Positions 10,495 to 20,121 of a DNA stretch of 64,000 nt are shown in pieces (the first letter of the stretch is position 1; every line of letters begins with the position of its first letter). Under the pieces are notes generated by a model. It did not search any database and was not told where the DNA came from. It saw nothing but the letters and a program-made list of their open reading frames with translations. The position numbers and the translations under genes are program-made. This DNA is from Cheiracanthium punctorium (taxonomy: Eukaryota > Arthropoda > Arachnida > Araneae > Cheiracanthiidae), in the NCBI GenBank assembly GCA_038373885.1, contig JAWZYV010018289.1, forward strand, positions 186,001 to 250,000, in the 5' to 3' direction.

Positions 10495-11558
10495 CACTTA
10501 ATAACTACTACAAGGTCCGAGCAACCTCAAAATTGTGCAATGCATAAACGTAGAATGTGTTCGTCCACTTTAACATATTTCGATTCATTACATTATTTTC
10601 GAATTGGCAAGTTCATATAGTAATAATATATCTTTTCACATACTTTCATATCTTGATTTAATAACCACGTATTCCGCTAAAATTACATACAGATTGTACC
10701 AAATTTAGAGATAAGAATAAATAAACATACAAGTACCACCTTCCGTCATTAGAAACACCAGATTGATATAAGTATAAACTTGCGATCTTCTCAGATAGTA
10801 AAAACAAGAATAGTAATTGACAGAAATCTTAAATAATCTTTGTATTATTCAGAACATATTGAAGATAAATGAATAAAACAAAATTACAAATAAACAACAC
10901 ACTTGACATACAATACATTTCATCAGTGATTAATAATAAGACTGATATTAATATATTAAGTTACCTAGATCTAGAGCCATACCGTTCGCGTTCAAATTTT
11001 ACTTCAGCACTCATCTCTTTAAGTGAAAAATAATTTTCAAGAACTTTCAAAATAAGTACACGTTTGATATCTCAGCGGTAAAACTCAACACTCGAAAATG
11101 GCTGGCTATGAAAAAAGCGAAGCGGCTCGAAAAAAAGACAACATGGAGTTCCTCAGTCAGTTGCCATAAAGCATTTGCAATAAATCAAGTGCTTTGACTT
11201 TCATCCAAAAAAAAAATTCATGTTTTCTTTCGGGGGTTCGTCAACATGTGTGATGGATGAATGAATATTGTTTAAAAAAATGCTAGATGATATCGATTGT
11301 TTTCTAATAGTGAAAATAATAATAATGAGAAGAAGAATTTTGCATGGATCGTCTTTAACTGCAAATTAACTGTGTTTTGTTTTGTTTACATTTCACAGTG
11401 TCCGTCGTCCGTCGTGGTGTGAGTAAATCTATATGAATTTGTTGTATTTTTAGTGGATTTTTTTTTTTTTTAATATATCTATTCACAATAACTACAAAAT
11501 CACTACTGCTATTTTTCTGATTGCTTGTTACTTGTAAAGTCCATTATCTAACGAAATT
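10495..11558. other. Spacer upstream of the RPUSD2-like gene; no gene seen
   Basis: About 1 kb of AT-rich sequence. The part nearest the gene (11390-11430) has a more GC-rich patch with GTCCGTCGTCCGTCGTGG followed by GTGAGTAAA, which could be a short non-coding first exon and donor site. I cannot confirm that. Confidence 0.45.
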
Positions 11559-12914
11559 ATGTCTGAAATGATTGATGATGTGGATTGCACTACAGAGAAT
11601 AAAACTGTTCCCCAGAAACGAAAATTAGTTTCCCCACAAAGCAGAGAAAAGAGGATAAAGACTGTCCGTGACAGTAGACGAGGTTTTACAGACGCATCCT
11701 TTGAAGAAGCCGAGTATTACTTTGAAAATCATTTGCGAAAAGTTTATCCTTATCATTTCACATACACCACCTTTTGCAAAGGCCGATGGGTGGGGAGAAA
11801 ACTCATCGATGTCTTTAGTGAAGAATTCCGAGCACATTCTAAGGAGGAGTATGAAAAAAATATTGAAGCTGGCAACATAAAAATTAATGGTAAGGTGATA
11901 AATAGTGATTATATTTTCAAGGATAACGATTGTGTAACTAATAAAGCTCATAGACATGAAACAGCTGTCGTAGGATCTTCTGTGAAAATACTCCATTCTA
12001 GTAATGATTTTGTTGTTCTAGACAAACCCCCATCTATTCCAGTTCATCCATGTGGCAGGTACCGGCACAACTCGCTACTTTTTATTTTAGGAAAAGATTA
12101 CGATTTGAAAGAATTATATTCAGTTCACAGACTCGATCGTCTAACTTCCGGACTATTGGTGTTCACAAAAACTGTTAGAAAATCTCAAGAAGTGAATGAA
12201 CAAATAAGAGATAGGAAAGTGGAGAAGGAATATGTTTGCAGAGTGGAAGGCAATTTCCCAGATGGGAGTATAGTTTGCAAAGAGCCGATCGAAGTGATTT
12301 CTCCGAAGATGGGCATCTGTATGGCGAGCCCTTCTGGTAAAGAGTGTGAAACGGTTTTTAATAAGCTGAGTTTTAATGGTAAATCCAGCGTTGTATCATG
12401 TAAACCGCTGACAGGACGAATGCACCAAATTCGTGTTCATTTACAATACCTTGGTTATCCAATTTTAAATGATCCTATCTATAACCATAAAGAAGCTTTT
12501 GGAGTCAATAAGGGTAAGAATGGTGACATTGGAAAATCTAAAGAACAGTTATTGGAAGATCTTTTAAAGATACACAACTTAAAAAACTGGCTACTAGATG
12601 ATTCGCCAGTTGAAACTGAAACTGATAAATCCTTAAAAAATGCAGAGTCCAACAAGGAAGAAAATGAAATAGCTCTACATGCCTTAGAAGACTATTTAAA
12701 TAATGATGATGCTAAAGCTTTGGCAAAAAAGTATGTAAAGTGCGAAGAAAAGGTGAAAACTGACTCAACCTGTGATCTTTGTAAACAAAAGTACATGGAT
12801 CCTGAACCAAAAGACTTGTTAATATTCCTGCATGCATTAAAATACAAAGGTGAAGACTGGGAATTTGAGACAGAGATGCCTGTTTGGGCAAAAGAAAACT
12901 GGAATTACTGTTGA
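11559..12914 (+). CDS. RPUSD2: RNA pseudouridine synthase, RluA family, RPUSD2-like
   Basis: Converts selected uridines in RNA to pseudouridine. The 451-residue frame is intact and intronless. Residues ~78-125 look like an S4-type RNA-binding segment (KLIDVFSEEF to IKINGKVINSDYIF). The catalytic motif HRLDRLTSG is at residues 190-198 with the nucleophilic Asp at 193. A second RluA signature, LTGRMHQIRVHL, is at 284-295. The tail has CDLCKQKY and ends in a Trp-rich DWEFETEMPVWAKENW segment, which I associate with RPUSD2. The amino terminus is basic (KRKLV, KRIK) and could target the nucleus; no mitochondrial presequence is evident. Human RPUSD2 is somewhat longer. The first ATG follows in-frame AT-rich leader sequence and gives the full domain. 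RPUSD1/3/4 are less likely because of the tail. Confidence 0.93.
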   Translation: MSEMIDDVDCTTENKTVPQKRKLVSPQSREKRIKTVRDSRRGFTDASFEEAEYYFENHLRKVYPYHFTYTTFCKGRWVGRKLIDVFSEEFRAHSKEEYEKNIEAGNIKINGKVINSDYIFKDNDCVTNKAHRHETAVVGSSVKILHSSNDFVVLDKPPSIPVHPCGRYRHNSLLFILGKDYDLKELYSVHRLDRLTSGLLVFTKTVRKSQEVNEQIRDRKVEKEYVCRVEGNFPDGSIVCKEPIEVISPKMGICMASPSGKECETVFNKLSFNGKSSVVSCKPLTGRMHQIRVHLQYLGYPILNDPIYNHKEAFGVNKGKNGDIGKSKEQLLEDLLKIHNLKNWLLDDSPVETETDKSLKNAESNKEENEIALHALEDYLNNDDAKALAKKYVKCEEKVKTDSTCDLCKQKYMDPEPKDLLIFLHALKYKGEDWEFETEMPVWAKENWNYC

Positions 12915-12965
12915 AATATCATTGTAGCAATTTTAAATTCCTAGCTTATTAAATATCACACTCGT

Positions 12966-12971
12966 AATAAA
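12966..12971 (+). promoter_or_regulatory. Poly-A signal of the RPUSD2-like gene
   Basis: AATAAA lies about 50 bases after the stop codon, the first canonical signal downstream. Confidence 0.6.
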
Positions 12972-13597
12972 TGAACTGTTATTTATTTTATACATTTGGC
13001 ATTTAATGAAGACCATTTTCTCTTCACTAACCTTTGAAGTAAACTCACTCTGCTTAGTTACTTCACAGGTTCAATGTTTAGTGAATATCGCCATTTATTT
13101 AAAGCCTATTTCAAGGAATCAAGAAAAACAAGCTAGTTTTTATTTTAGTATTTCATTTTAAACCTATTGCTTCAAATGCTTTAGTAGCAAACACAACTTT
13201 GGTAAAAGATGCTGACATCGAAATTACTAACAGTTGAATCAGTCAGAAAATTATTTAACTTTTAAATAGTTGAGGATTGTATTATTAAGTCCACCATTAA
13301 ATATAGCTTTTTAAAAAACATTCTTTTTTATAAGTATAATTTTATTCAAATTCATAACGAATCATTCACATCTTGGCAGCTTTTCATATTGCAAACAAAA
13401 AGAAAAAATAAATTTATCCATGAGTTTCCTTTAATTCATATTCTTGAAATCACATCATGGAGCAAATTGTGAACAAACCATACAAAAGTTAAGGAATTAT
13501 TTAAAGTGTGATGTATTTTTTTCATTCTGTTACATTATTGAATTTCTTAAACCTTTTAAAACTTGTGTCATGGTATCAAAATGGCGTGTGTCTTGAC
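12972..13597. other. Intergenic, no gene seen
   Basis: AT-rich sequence between the RPUSD2-like gene and the Penelope-like insertion, with no coding or structural signal noted. Confidence 0.6.
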
Positions 13598-13611
13598 ATA
13601 ATGATGCCATA

Positions 13612-13916
13612 AAATTAAAATCATTAAAAGCTAAAAAAATCTCCATAAAAGTTTAAAAAAGACAAACCATTTTAGCGCTTTCGGCAGCTAGGTCGCTGCC
13701 ATCTTCGGAACTAAGCTCGCTCCCCGCTTCACCAACTCGAGCCACGTCTCCTCTATCTGCGCATGCGTCATGTCGTTGACGGCGCCCTCTTGGGTTATTA
13801 TTTCTAACGCTTCCCGTTTTAAACTATAACTGTGGTTATTGTAATTGGCTATTTTCTTAACATTTATGAAATCTATTTCAATATTTTCTTTTAATGCTAG
13901 GCAGTAGAGGGCAGTA
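13612..13916 (-). repeat. Left inverted arm of the Penelope-like element
   Basis: Reverse complement of 15560-15866 with roughly one mismatch per 15-20 bases. It shares GACGGCGCCCT, AACGCTTCCCGTTTTAAAC and AGCGCTTTCGGCAGCTAGG with the right arm. Confidence 0.93.
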
Positions 13917-15689
13917 TGAATTTTGGGCCAAGGCCATACTGGATGATAACATTAACTTAAAAGACACAATAGCTGCTTATGAGACCGCAATGGAACCTTT
14001 ACCTAACACCAATAAAAATGAATTACGACTTTTCACCCAAAAAGAACTAATTAAATTTAAAAAGAAAGATAAGAGGGATAAGGAAGATAAAAAATATGTA
14101 AAAGAGAGAGAGAGCACTGAAAGATAACCCAGAAATAACCTGCCTCAGCTCAGATAAAACAGGAAAAATCATCATTTTCGATAAGAAAGATTACATAACC
14201 AAAATGCTTGAAACTATCAATAAACTTGACGTTAATATATTAAATAAAGATCCTACCACCAAACTTAACAATATCCTAAAAGAACTTATAAATAAAGGAA
14301 GTTGGCCCGATAATAAACCACAACAATTAAATAATCCTACTGCTTTTGCTCCACGCATTTTTGGAAATTATAAAGATCACAAAAATCCACCATCCCTCTG
14401 CCCAATAGTTAGTAAATGTGAAGGCCCTACATACCTAATTGAAAAATATCTAAAAAACATATTATAGCAACTAATACCTAACTCAAGCTCATCCCTCAAC
14501 TCCACTAGTGATTTTTTTTTAAAGAGTTAAATAACATAAAATTCTCAAATTCAGTCAAAATGGTCAGCTTCGATGTTACTAATTTATATCCATCAATAGA
14601 CACCTCAGAAATGTTCAATACAATAAGTAAAGAAATAGAAAACTCATTTAATGCAGATATTACCGTAACCCTTAAGAACGCCTTATCCCTCATCCTCAAT
14701 AACTCCTATTTCCAATTTAATGGTAAATTTTATAAACAAAATAAAGTTGTCCCTATGGGCTCCCCGATCTCCGGTATAATCGCAGAGTGGAAAATGAGAA
14801 ACTTAGAAACTATAATCATTAAAACCTTTCACCCCCCACATCAAATACTGGTTTCATTATGTTGATGATATTTTCGCAATAGTAGATAACAAAAGCATTG
14901 ATAATATTCTCGACGAAATAAACTCTTTAGATAAAAATATACAATTCACTATAGAAATAGAACAAAACAATAGCTTAAACTTCCTTGATGTCAAAATAAT
15001 AAGAACCACCCCAAGCAATATCGAAACTACAGTCCATCGAAAACCCACTAATAACAATAAAATAGTTAACTACTCATCAAAAACTACCTATAACTATAAA
15101 ATTGCAATACTTCGTTCCCATATTAATAGAGAATTCTAGTTCCAACCAAAAACTCCTAAAAGAAGAACTACAATTTATACAACAACTTGCACAAGAAGCC
15201 AATTACCCCAGAAATATTGTTTCCCCCCTAATCAAAAATAGAAAAAAGAAACTTAACCTCATTAACGATGCACAGAAAGAAAAACCCACGTTTGCTCACC
15301 CAATCCCCTACTGTTGCGGTCTCGCTGTGAAATTCTCCAACCTTGCCCGTAAAATGAATCTCCATATCCCAATTAAACCCAATTGCAATATTTTTAAAAG
15401 AATTCGATCCGATAAAGACAAAATAAACCCTTTAGAAACAGCAGGTGTCTACAAAATAAATTTTACTTATAAAGAATCTAACCTTTCTGAACATTACATC
15501 GGTGTAACAAAAAGAAAAATTAAAGAACACATTAACAATATAAAGTATAATAGACAAAGTACTGCCCTCTACCGCCTAGCATTAAAAGAAAATATTGAAA
15601 TAGATTTCGTAAATGTTAAGAAAATAGCCAATTTTAATAACCACAGTTATAGTTTAAAACGGGAAGCGTTAGAAATAATAACCCAATAG
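13894..15689 (+). pseudogene. Penelope-like polyprotein: reverse transcriptase plus GIY-YIG endonuclease, broken
   Basis: Broken segments in order: 13894-14127, a Lys-rich amino-terminal piece; 14204-14467, with FAPRIFGNYKDHKNPPSLCP; 14560-14865, with SFDVTNLYPSID and VPMGSPISGIIAE, both reverse transcriptase blocks. The catalytic YVDD follows in another frame at about 14857-14868. The last segment, 15102-15689, has GVYKINFTYKES, EHYIGVTKRKIKEHI and IANFNNHSYSLKREALEI, the GIY-YIG nuclease. A stop at 14465-14467, a frameshift near 14850 and another near 15100 inactivate it. A related fragment lies at 63682-64000. Confidence 0.9.
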
Positions 15690-15866
15690 GGCGCCGTCAA
15701 CGACATGACGCATGCACAGATAGAGGAGACGTGGCTCGAGTTGGTAAAGCGGGGAGCGAGCTCAGTTCTGAATATGGCAGCAACCTAGCTGCCGAAAGCG
15801 CTAAAATGGTTCGTCTTTTTAAACTTTTACAGAGATTTTATTGACTTTTAATGATTTTAACTTTAT
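15560..15866 (+). repeat. Right inverted arm of the Penelope-like element
   Basis: Contains the last ~43 codons of the GIY-YIG frame (to the stop at 15687-15689) plus the 3' non-coding end. It pairs with 13612-13916. Confidence 0.93.
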
Positions 15867-16009
15867 ACTAAGGTTTCTCCATGCTTGATTTTAACTAAAT
15901 AATGATGCCATTTCACTAGAAGCGTGAAAAATTTTGAATTTATTGTTTTAGGTAATATTGCAAATATTCATGTTAGCAATAAAGAATTGCATTCTAGAGA
16001 AGTAGCCAG

Positions 16010-16232
16010 GGGTTCTATTCTCCCCCGGTTGTTGGGAAATTGCCCTTTATTAGCTGCTAACTGCACAGGCCCAATGGCTTAATTTTCGACTGCGCTAACA
16101 ACTTCGGGAGTTTGTTTAGCCAATCACAAAAGCCCCTTAATGCTCCTCCTTAAGACTTCACTTCAAGTGACCACAAGGTAGGCAAAGTCAAACACCCATG
16201 ATTTCAAAACAACGAGGGAGAATAGAGCTCCA
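16010..16232. mobile_element. Small inverted-repeat element with TCTATTCTCCC ends
   Basis: GGTTCTATTCTCCC near 16013 and GGGAGAATAGAGCTCC near 16217-16232 are inverted. The interior, with AGCCAATCACAAAAGCCCC and GCTCCTCCTTAA, recurs reverse-complemented at about 19600-19720. No target duplication was resolved. Confidence 0.6.
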
Positions 16233-16387
16233 GGATTGTCAAGTTTTTGATGCATGGCAGTTTTAACCATCACATCAAAAGCCTAGAGGGCTAACGTGTC
16301 AAAAACCTCTAACTAAAAAAAAAAACATTCATTTAAAAATGACAGTATTAACATTTAATTAATAAATTTAAACCCTTACAAAACATA

Positions 16388-16898
16388 CCGTAAATTTCCA
16401 AATATAAGACGAGTGCATTTTTCTTAAAAAATTTACCGCAAATTCAAAACTCGTATATAAGCCGAGATTTAAAAGAAAAGAAAAAGAAAAAAAACATATG
16501 ACGTTAAACACGTCACCATGAGGTTGGAAATATCGCCAAGCAGGTGAAATATTTTGCAATCAAGTTGCTGTAAAGTAAAACGCCAAAGATCAGATTAAGG
16601 AATAAAGACTGGCAACACCCAAAAAGTAAGTTGATAAAAATTAGGAAAAAATTCCTTTTCAATCATTAATTTTATGTGCAAATCATTTGCAGAATTCTAT
16701 TATTTCTTGTGCATGTTTAGGATAGGATAAATAAAAAATATAACTAACAAGTGCTATATTTGGCGATCTTTAGTGATTTGAGCTTGAGCCCAACAAACGG
16801 AAAGTTACTTATGGTTTTTGCACTGTATATAAGCTGGCCCAGTAGTTCAGCTTTTGAAAAAGTTCTGAAAATTCCTTCTTATACTAGGAAATATACGG
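16388..16898. mobile_element. pogo/mariner-like MITE with CCGTA ends
   Basis: CCGTAAATTTCC (16388) and GGAAATATACGG (ending 16898) are inverted termini with TA on each side (16386-16387 and 16899-16900). TATAAGACGAG inside the left end pairs loosely with TTCTTATA inside the right. 511 bp, non-coding. Confidence 0.72.
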
Positions 16899-17257
16899 TA
16901 TTTTAAAACTACACCTTAAGACTAGATAAAGAATACAAGATGTAGTCATTCAAGAAGACACTTTTAATTTTAGTATGCCTAAAAAATATTTTGCATTGGT
17001 TAAAACTTTACAATCATTGATTTTAGGAAGACAACTTTCTCAATAAAATATTCATAATGCGATTATTTAATGAAACTTTCATTTTCAGAAGCAGGAAAAA
17101 AAAAAAGAAAAATCTGCATTTATATGCAAAGTCCATAGGATACGCTCCAGCAGTAAAAGACCTTTATTGTGTTTGTGTTCACTATAGGTGCTAGCCATAA
17201 GCGTAAAGTTTTCATAATTATTGGGGGGGCGGGCCCCACAACTATGTAAATTCAAGT

Positions 17258-17432
17258 CAGTGTCGTAGCCAAGGGGGAGGGGGGGTTAGGAGGGTCATAA
17301 CACCCCATGAGGAATTTTTTGCCATACAAAATGTATATTCTTCACTACCTTATCATACACATGTATACATATATGTGAGTTGCAGAAGTCGTACACCCCC
17401 CCCCCCATGAAAAATTTCTGGCTACACCACTG
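17258..17432. mobile_element. GGCGTAGCCA-type MITE, copy B
   Basis: The tips are CAGTGTCGTAGCCA and TGGCTACACCACTG. The flanking 8-mers ATTCAAGT and ATTCACGT match at 7 of 8 bases. It is in the opposite orientation to copy A at 4297-4465. Confidence 0.87.
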
Positions 17433-17454
17433 ATTCACGTACATATAACTTACT

Positions 17455-17635
17455 CATAGCTGCCAACTACTACGAAATATAATTAACCACTTTTTTCACA
17501 TGATTTTTCGGCTTAAAATATAGCAAAATGTTTGTGCTGCTCGTGCGAACTGGTTACTATTTTGAAAAAAATACTTTAAAAATGTACTGTTTACAAAAAG
17601 TGGTTAATTATGTTCCGTAGTAGTTGGAAGCTATG
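17455..17635. mobile_element. Palindromic MITE, ~180 bp
   Basis: CATAGCTGCCAACTACTACG opens it, and the near-exact reverse complement (CGTAGTAGTTGGAAGCTATG) closes it. Pairing continues through AATTAACCACTTTTT. ACTTACT flanks both sides. The tip resembles the CAGGGCTGCCAAC tip of the 2030-6238 element, so they may be related. Confidence 0.78.
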
Positions 17636-18138
17636 ACTTACTGTATATAAATGTAAATTATTGGAAGCGTTCGAGCTCTATGGGTCCATAGAATTCTACA
17701 CCTATGTAAGGTAAGTATCCATGTTAGTATCTTCCTACCATGTTATAAGTTAAAAATAGAAGCGATGGAAGTAAAAAATCGATGAAAGTAAAAAATCCAA
17801 AGGAGAAAAAAAACATTTTCGATGACATAGTGCATTTTAGATTGCATAATCTGATTTTAATTAACCGGAGCTTGGCGAGGGCAGCTTATCGTAACATTGT
17901 GTGTTACGTGTCGTCCCAATGAATACTAAATCATGATTCAAATCAAAAGAAGAAAATTTTTATAAGTAAAGGTTTTTTTAAACATTTGTAAATGGAGTGA
18001 AATACTTTTTTTGTTGTTAGTATAAATTAGTTTCTGTATTTAGTGGTAAATTATTGGGTGGGCTCAGCCCCTACTCACAATTTATTGGGGGGGCTCGAGC
18101 CCCACGGGCCCATATAACTCTACGCCTATGGTGCTAGC

Positions 18139-18982
18139 CTGTTGTCATTGCTCGACCAAATTTGGCACGCAAACTAAATAGAATAAGAGTAATCCAGTTC
18201 TGAAGAGAAACTTATAATAATCAAAGAATTTTCAGCAGATTTCTGTTTTGTTTTGTTTTTTACAATACATGGATTATATAATCATGGCCAATCTCTTCAT
18301 TTCACAGCTGCAAACTGGTGTTAAGACCAGGAAGATTCTAAAATTTTACTTGGAAAAATATTTAGAGACCTTTACAGAATTATTCATTTCCCATTTAAAA
18401 ATTGTTAATCTTTTATTCAAACAATTTAAATGCTTATACAGGGTGGTGGCAGATCAGGCAAATCATGAAAATATCAGGGAATTTTGTAAAAATATCCCAA
18501 AATCAAGTAACTTTCATTTTTGCCTAGTGAACAGGATTATTTTTAGTTCCGTATCAGTGTCTGACTCGCTGTTAATGGGTTCATTCTGGATCATACGATA
18601 CTCAACTGATGCAGACACTTTACGAATCCGAACAGGATGTCCAAAACCACAGGTATTTGGACTCGTAATAAGATACGAATCATAAGAAATCGGACATGAA
18701 TCATATAGACATGTGAATGCAAATACTAAACACTCTTTTTATGTCAAAACTTCTGCATCTGGGCTAGCCAGTAACAAGTCATTGAAAAGTAATGATTCAT
18801 TACTCTTTAATGATTATGGTTGACTGGAAATTGCCCTTCTTGCCAAAAGGGTGGAATTTCGTGGTGATCCCCTTATGTCCCTCTGGAGTTTTTTACTGTT
18901 GCAGTAATTTTGATTGTTGTCTAGTGTGGGACGATCAGGGAAAAATCAGAGAACTTTTTTTTCTCAATTTCTATAGCCACCC
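18139..18982. other. Spacer, no gene seen
   Basis: A 145-codon open frame at 18248-18685 has no recognisable domain and unremarkable composition, so I do not call it a gene. The rest is AT-rich. Confidence 0.5.
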
Positions 18983-20121
18983 CAGGGATCACTCTAGAGC
19001 GTTTCAGGGGGGCGGCCCGCCCTGGTGCCCTTTTTCCGGTAAAATGCCGTCCTCCTTGCCCTTTTTCTTGATAAAATTCAGCCCTCTTTGCCCTTTTTCT
19101 TGATAAAATTCCACCCTCTTTGTTTTTTGTTTTTTTTTTCAATCAAAATGCTGCTCTCCTTTTCTCCATCCCTCTTTGATTCTCGTTACCATTGCTGGCG
19201 CTCGGCTAGACCGGGGCCACGTCGTACAGCATGATAGACCCCAAAAAAGCCTCTCTCCAACAACATCAACCAGGAAGTTGATTTGTGTATTCTCTTATCA
19301 ATAATGTGTGGGGAGGAGGGGGGGGGGCATCTGCTCAGTCGCCGCTCTTCTCCCTTCCGACCTGAGGAGAGGGTTAAAACTGTTCGCTGTAGCTTCAGGT
19401 CATAAAATATCTCATTAGAGAAACAATCTGTCATCCAGCAGAGTAGTCATAACAATAAATTATTTCCTACTGTAAATGGCGCTTTACCGTGTTTTATAAA
19501 TGCTGTAAGTAATTAATAAACGCCACTTGGTTATTGTTTATTTTTTCAGATTTTCAAAACACATTCAACCAAACAGCTGGATTCTCCGCTCGTCGTTAAT
19601 TTTTCGCAGTCGTTAACTTTGCCCCGCCTTGAGGCGGAGTTTTAAGGAGGAGCGTCAAGGGGTTCATGTGATTGGCTAAAAGACATCCCGTTTCCCTCCG
19701 GAGTTGTTATCGCAGTCGGTAACCAAACAACTGGTTCTGCCCAGTTGGTAGCTAACAACCGACGATTTCGTGAACCAGTTCGGAAAGTTCAAGACAAGGG
19801 CAATTCCGGAAGTCTGGGTAACACCCCCCCCCCCACACACACACACACTCCTCCCCATCGATGTACTAAAAAGAATAGGGAAAAATTGATTCATTGATAG
19901 GGTGTGCAGCAGTCAGGAAATACTACTTGAAAATATCGAATTTCTGGTCCGCATAGGGGCCAAATTGATGACCAATTGATGATTATTCTATAGGGCCATG
20001 GGCGCCGGCAGCATAGGGCAAGGGGGGGGATGTCCTCCCCTGGATTTTTGTATGCAGTGTTTTCTCTTGCTTTTTTGCTCTTTCCAACATGGTAACCATA
20101 TGTTAAAGTAGTCTTTGCCCC

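Larger units (their letters stand above)
13611..15898 (+). mobile_element. Penelope-like retroelement with inverted arms and 13-bp target duplication
   Basis: The insertion is bracketed by a perfect 13-bp direct repeat ATAATGATGCCAT (13598-13610 and 15899-15911). Its first ~305 bases (13612-13916) are the reverse complement of 15560-15866. Between them is a decayed reverse transcriptase frame, and the right arm holds the end of a GIY-YIG endonuclease frame. Reverse transcriptase joined to GIY-YIG, with terminal repeats in direct or inverted orientation, is the hallmark of Penelope-like elements. The left arm is a rearranged copy of the 3' end. Confidence 0.93.
15912..17195. other. Intergenic with two small inverted-repeat elements
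   Basis: No gene seen. The stretch holds the elements at 16010-16232 and 16388-16898; the remainder is AT-rich. Confidence 0.6.
17196..18130. mobile_element. hAT-like non-autonomous element with perfect 8-bp duplication
   Basis: The tips CATAAGCGTAAAGTT (17196) and, reverse-complemented, CATAGGCGTAGAGTT (18130) are inverted. Both are followed by GGGCCC/GGGGGG-type sequence. GTGCTAGC flanks it at 17188-17195 and 18131-18138. It has two later inserts, 17258-17432 and 17455-17635, leaving an original of about 580 bp. Confidence 0.87.

Noticed and set aside
11625..11996. 123-codon minus-strand frame opposite the RPUSD2-like gene
   Set aside because: Antisense shadow of a gene with clear catalytic motifs on the plus strand.
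18248..18685. 145-codon frame
   Set aside because: No recognisable motif, no splice or start context, and hydrophobic low-complexity composition. Kept as spacer.
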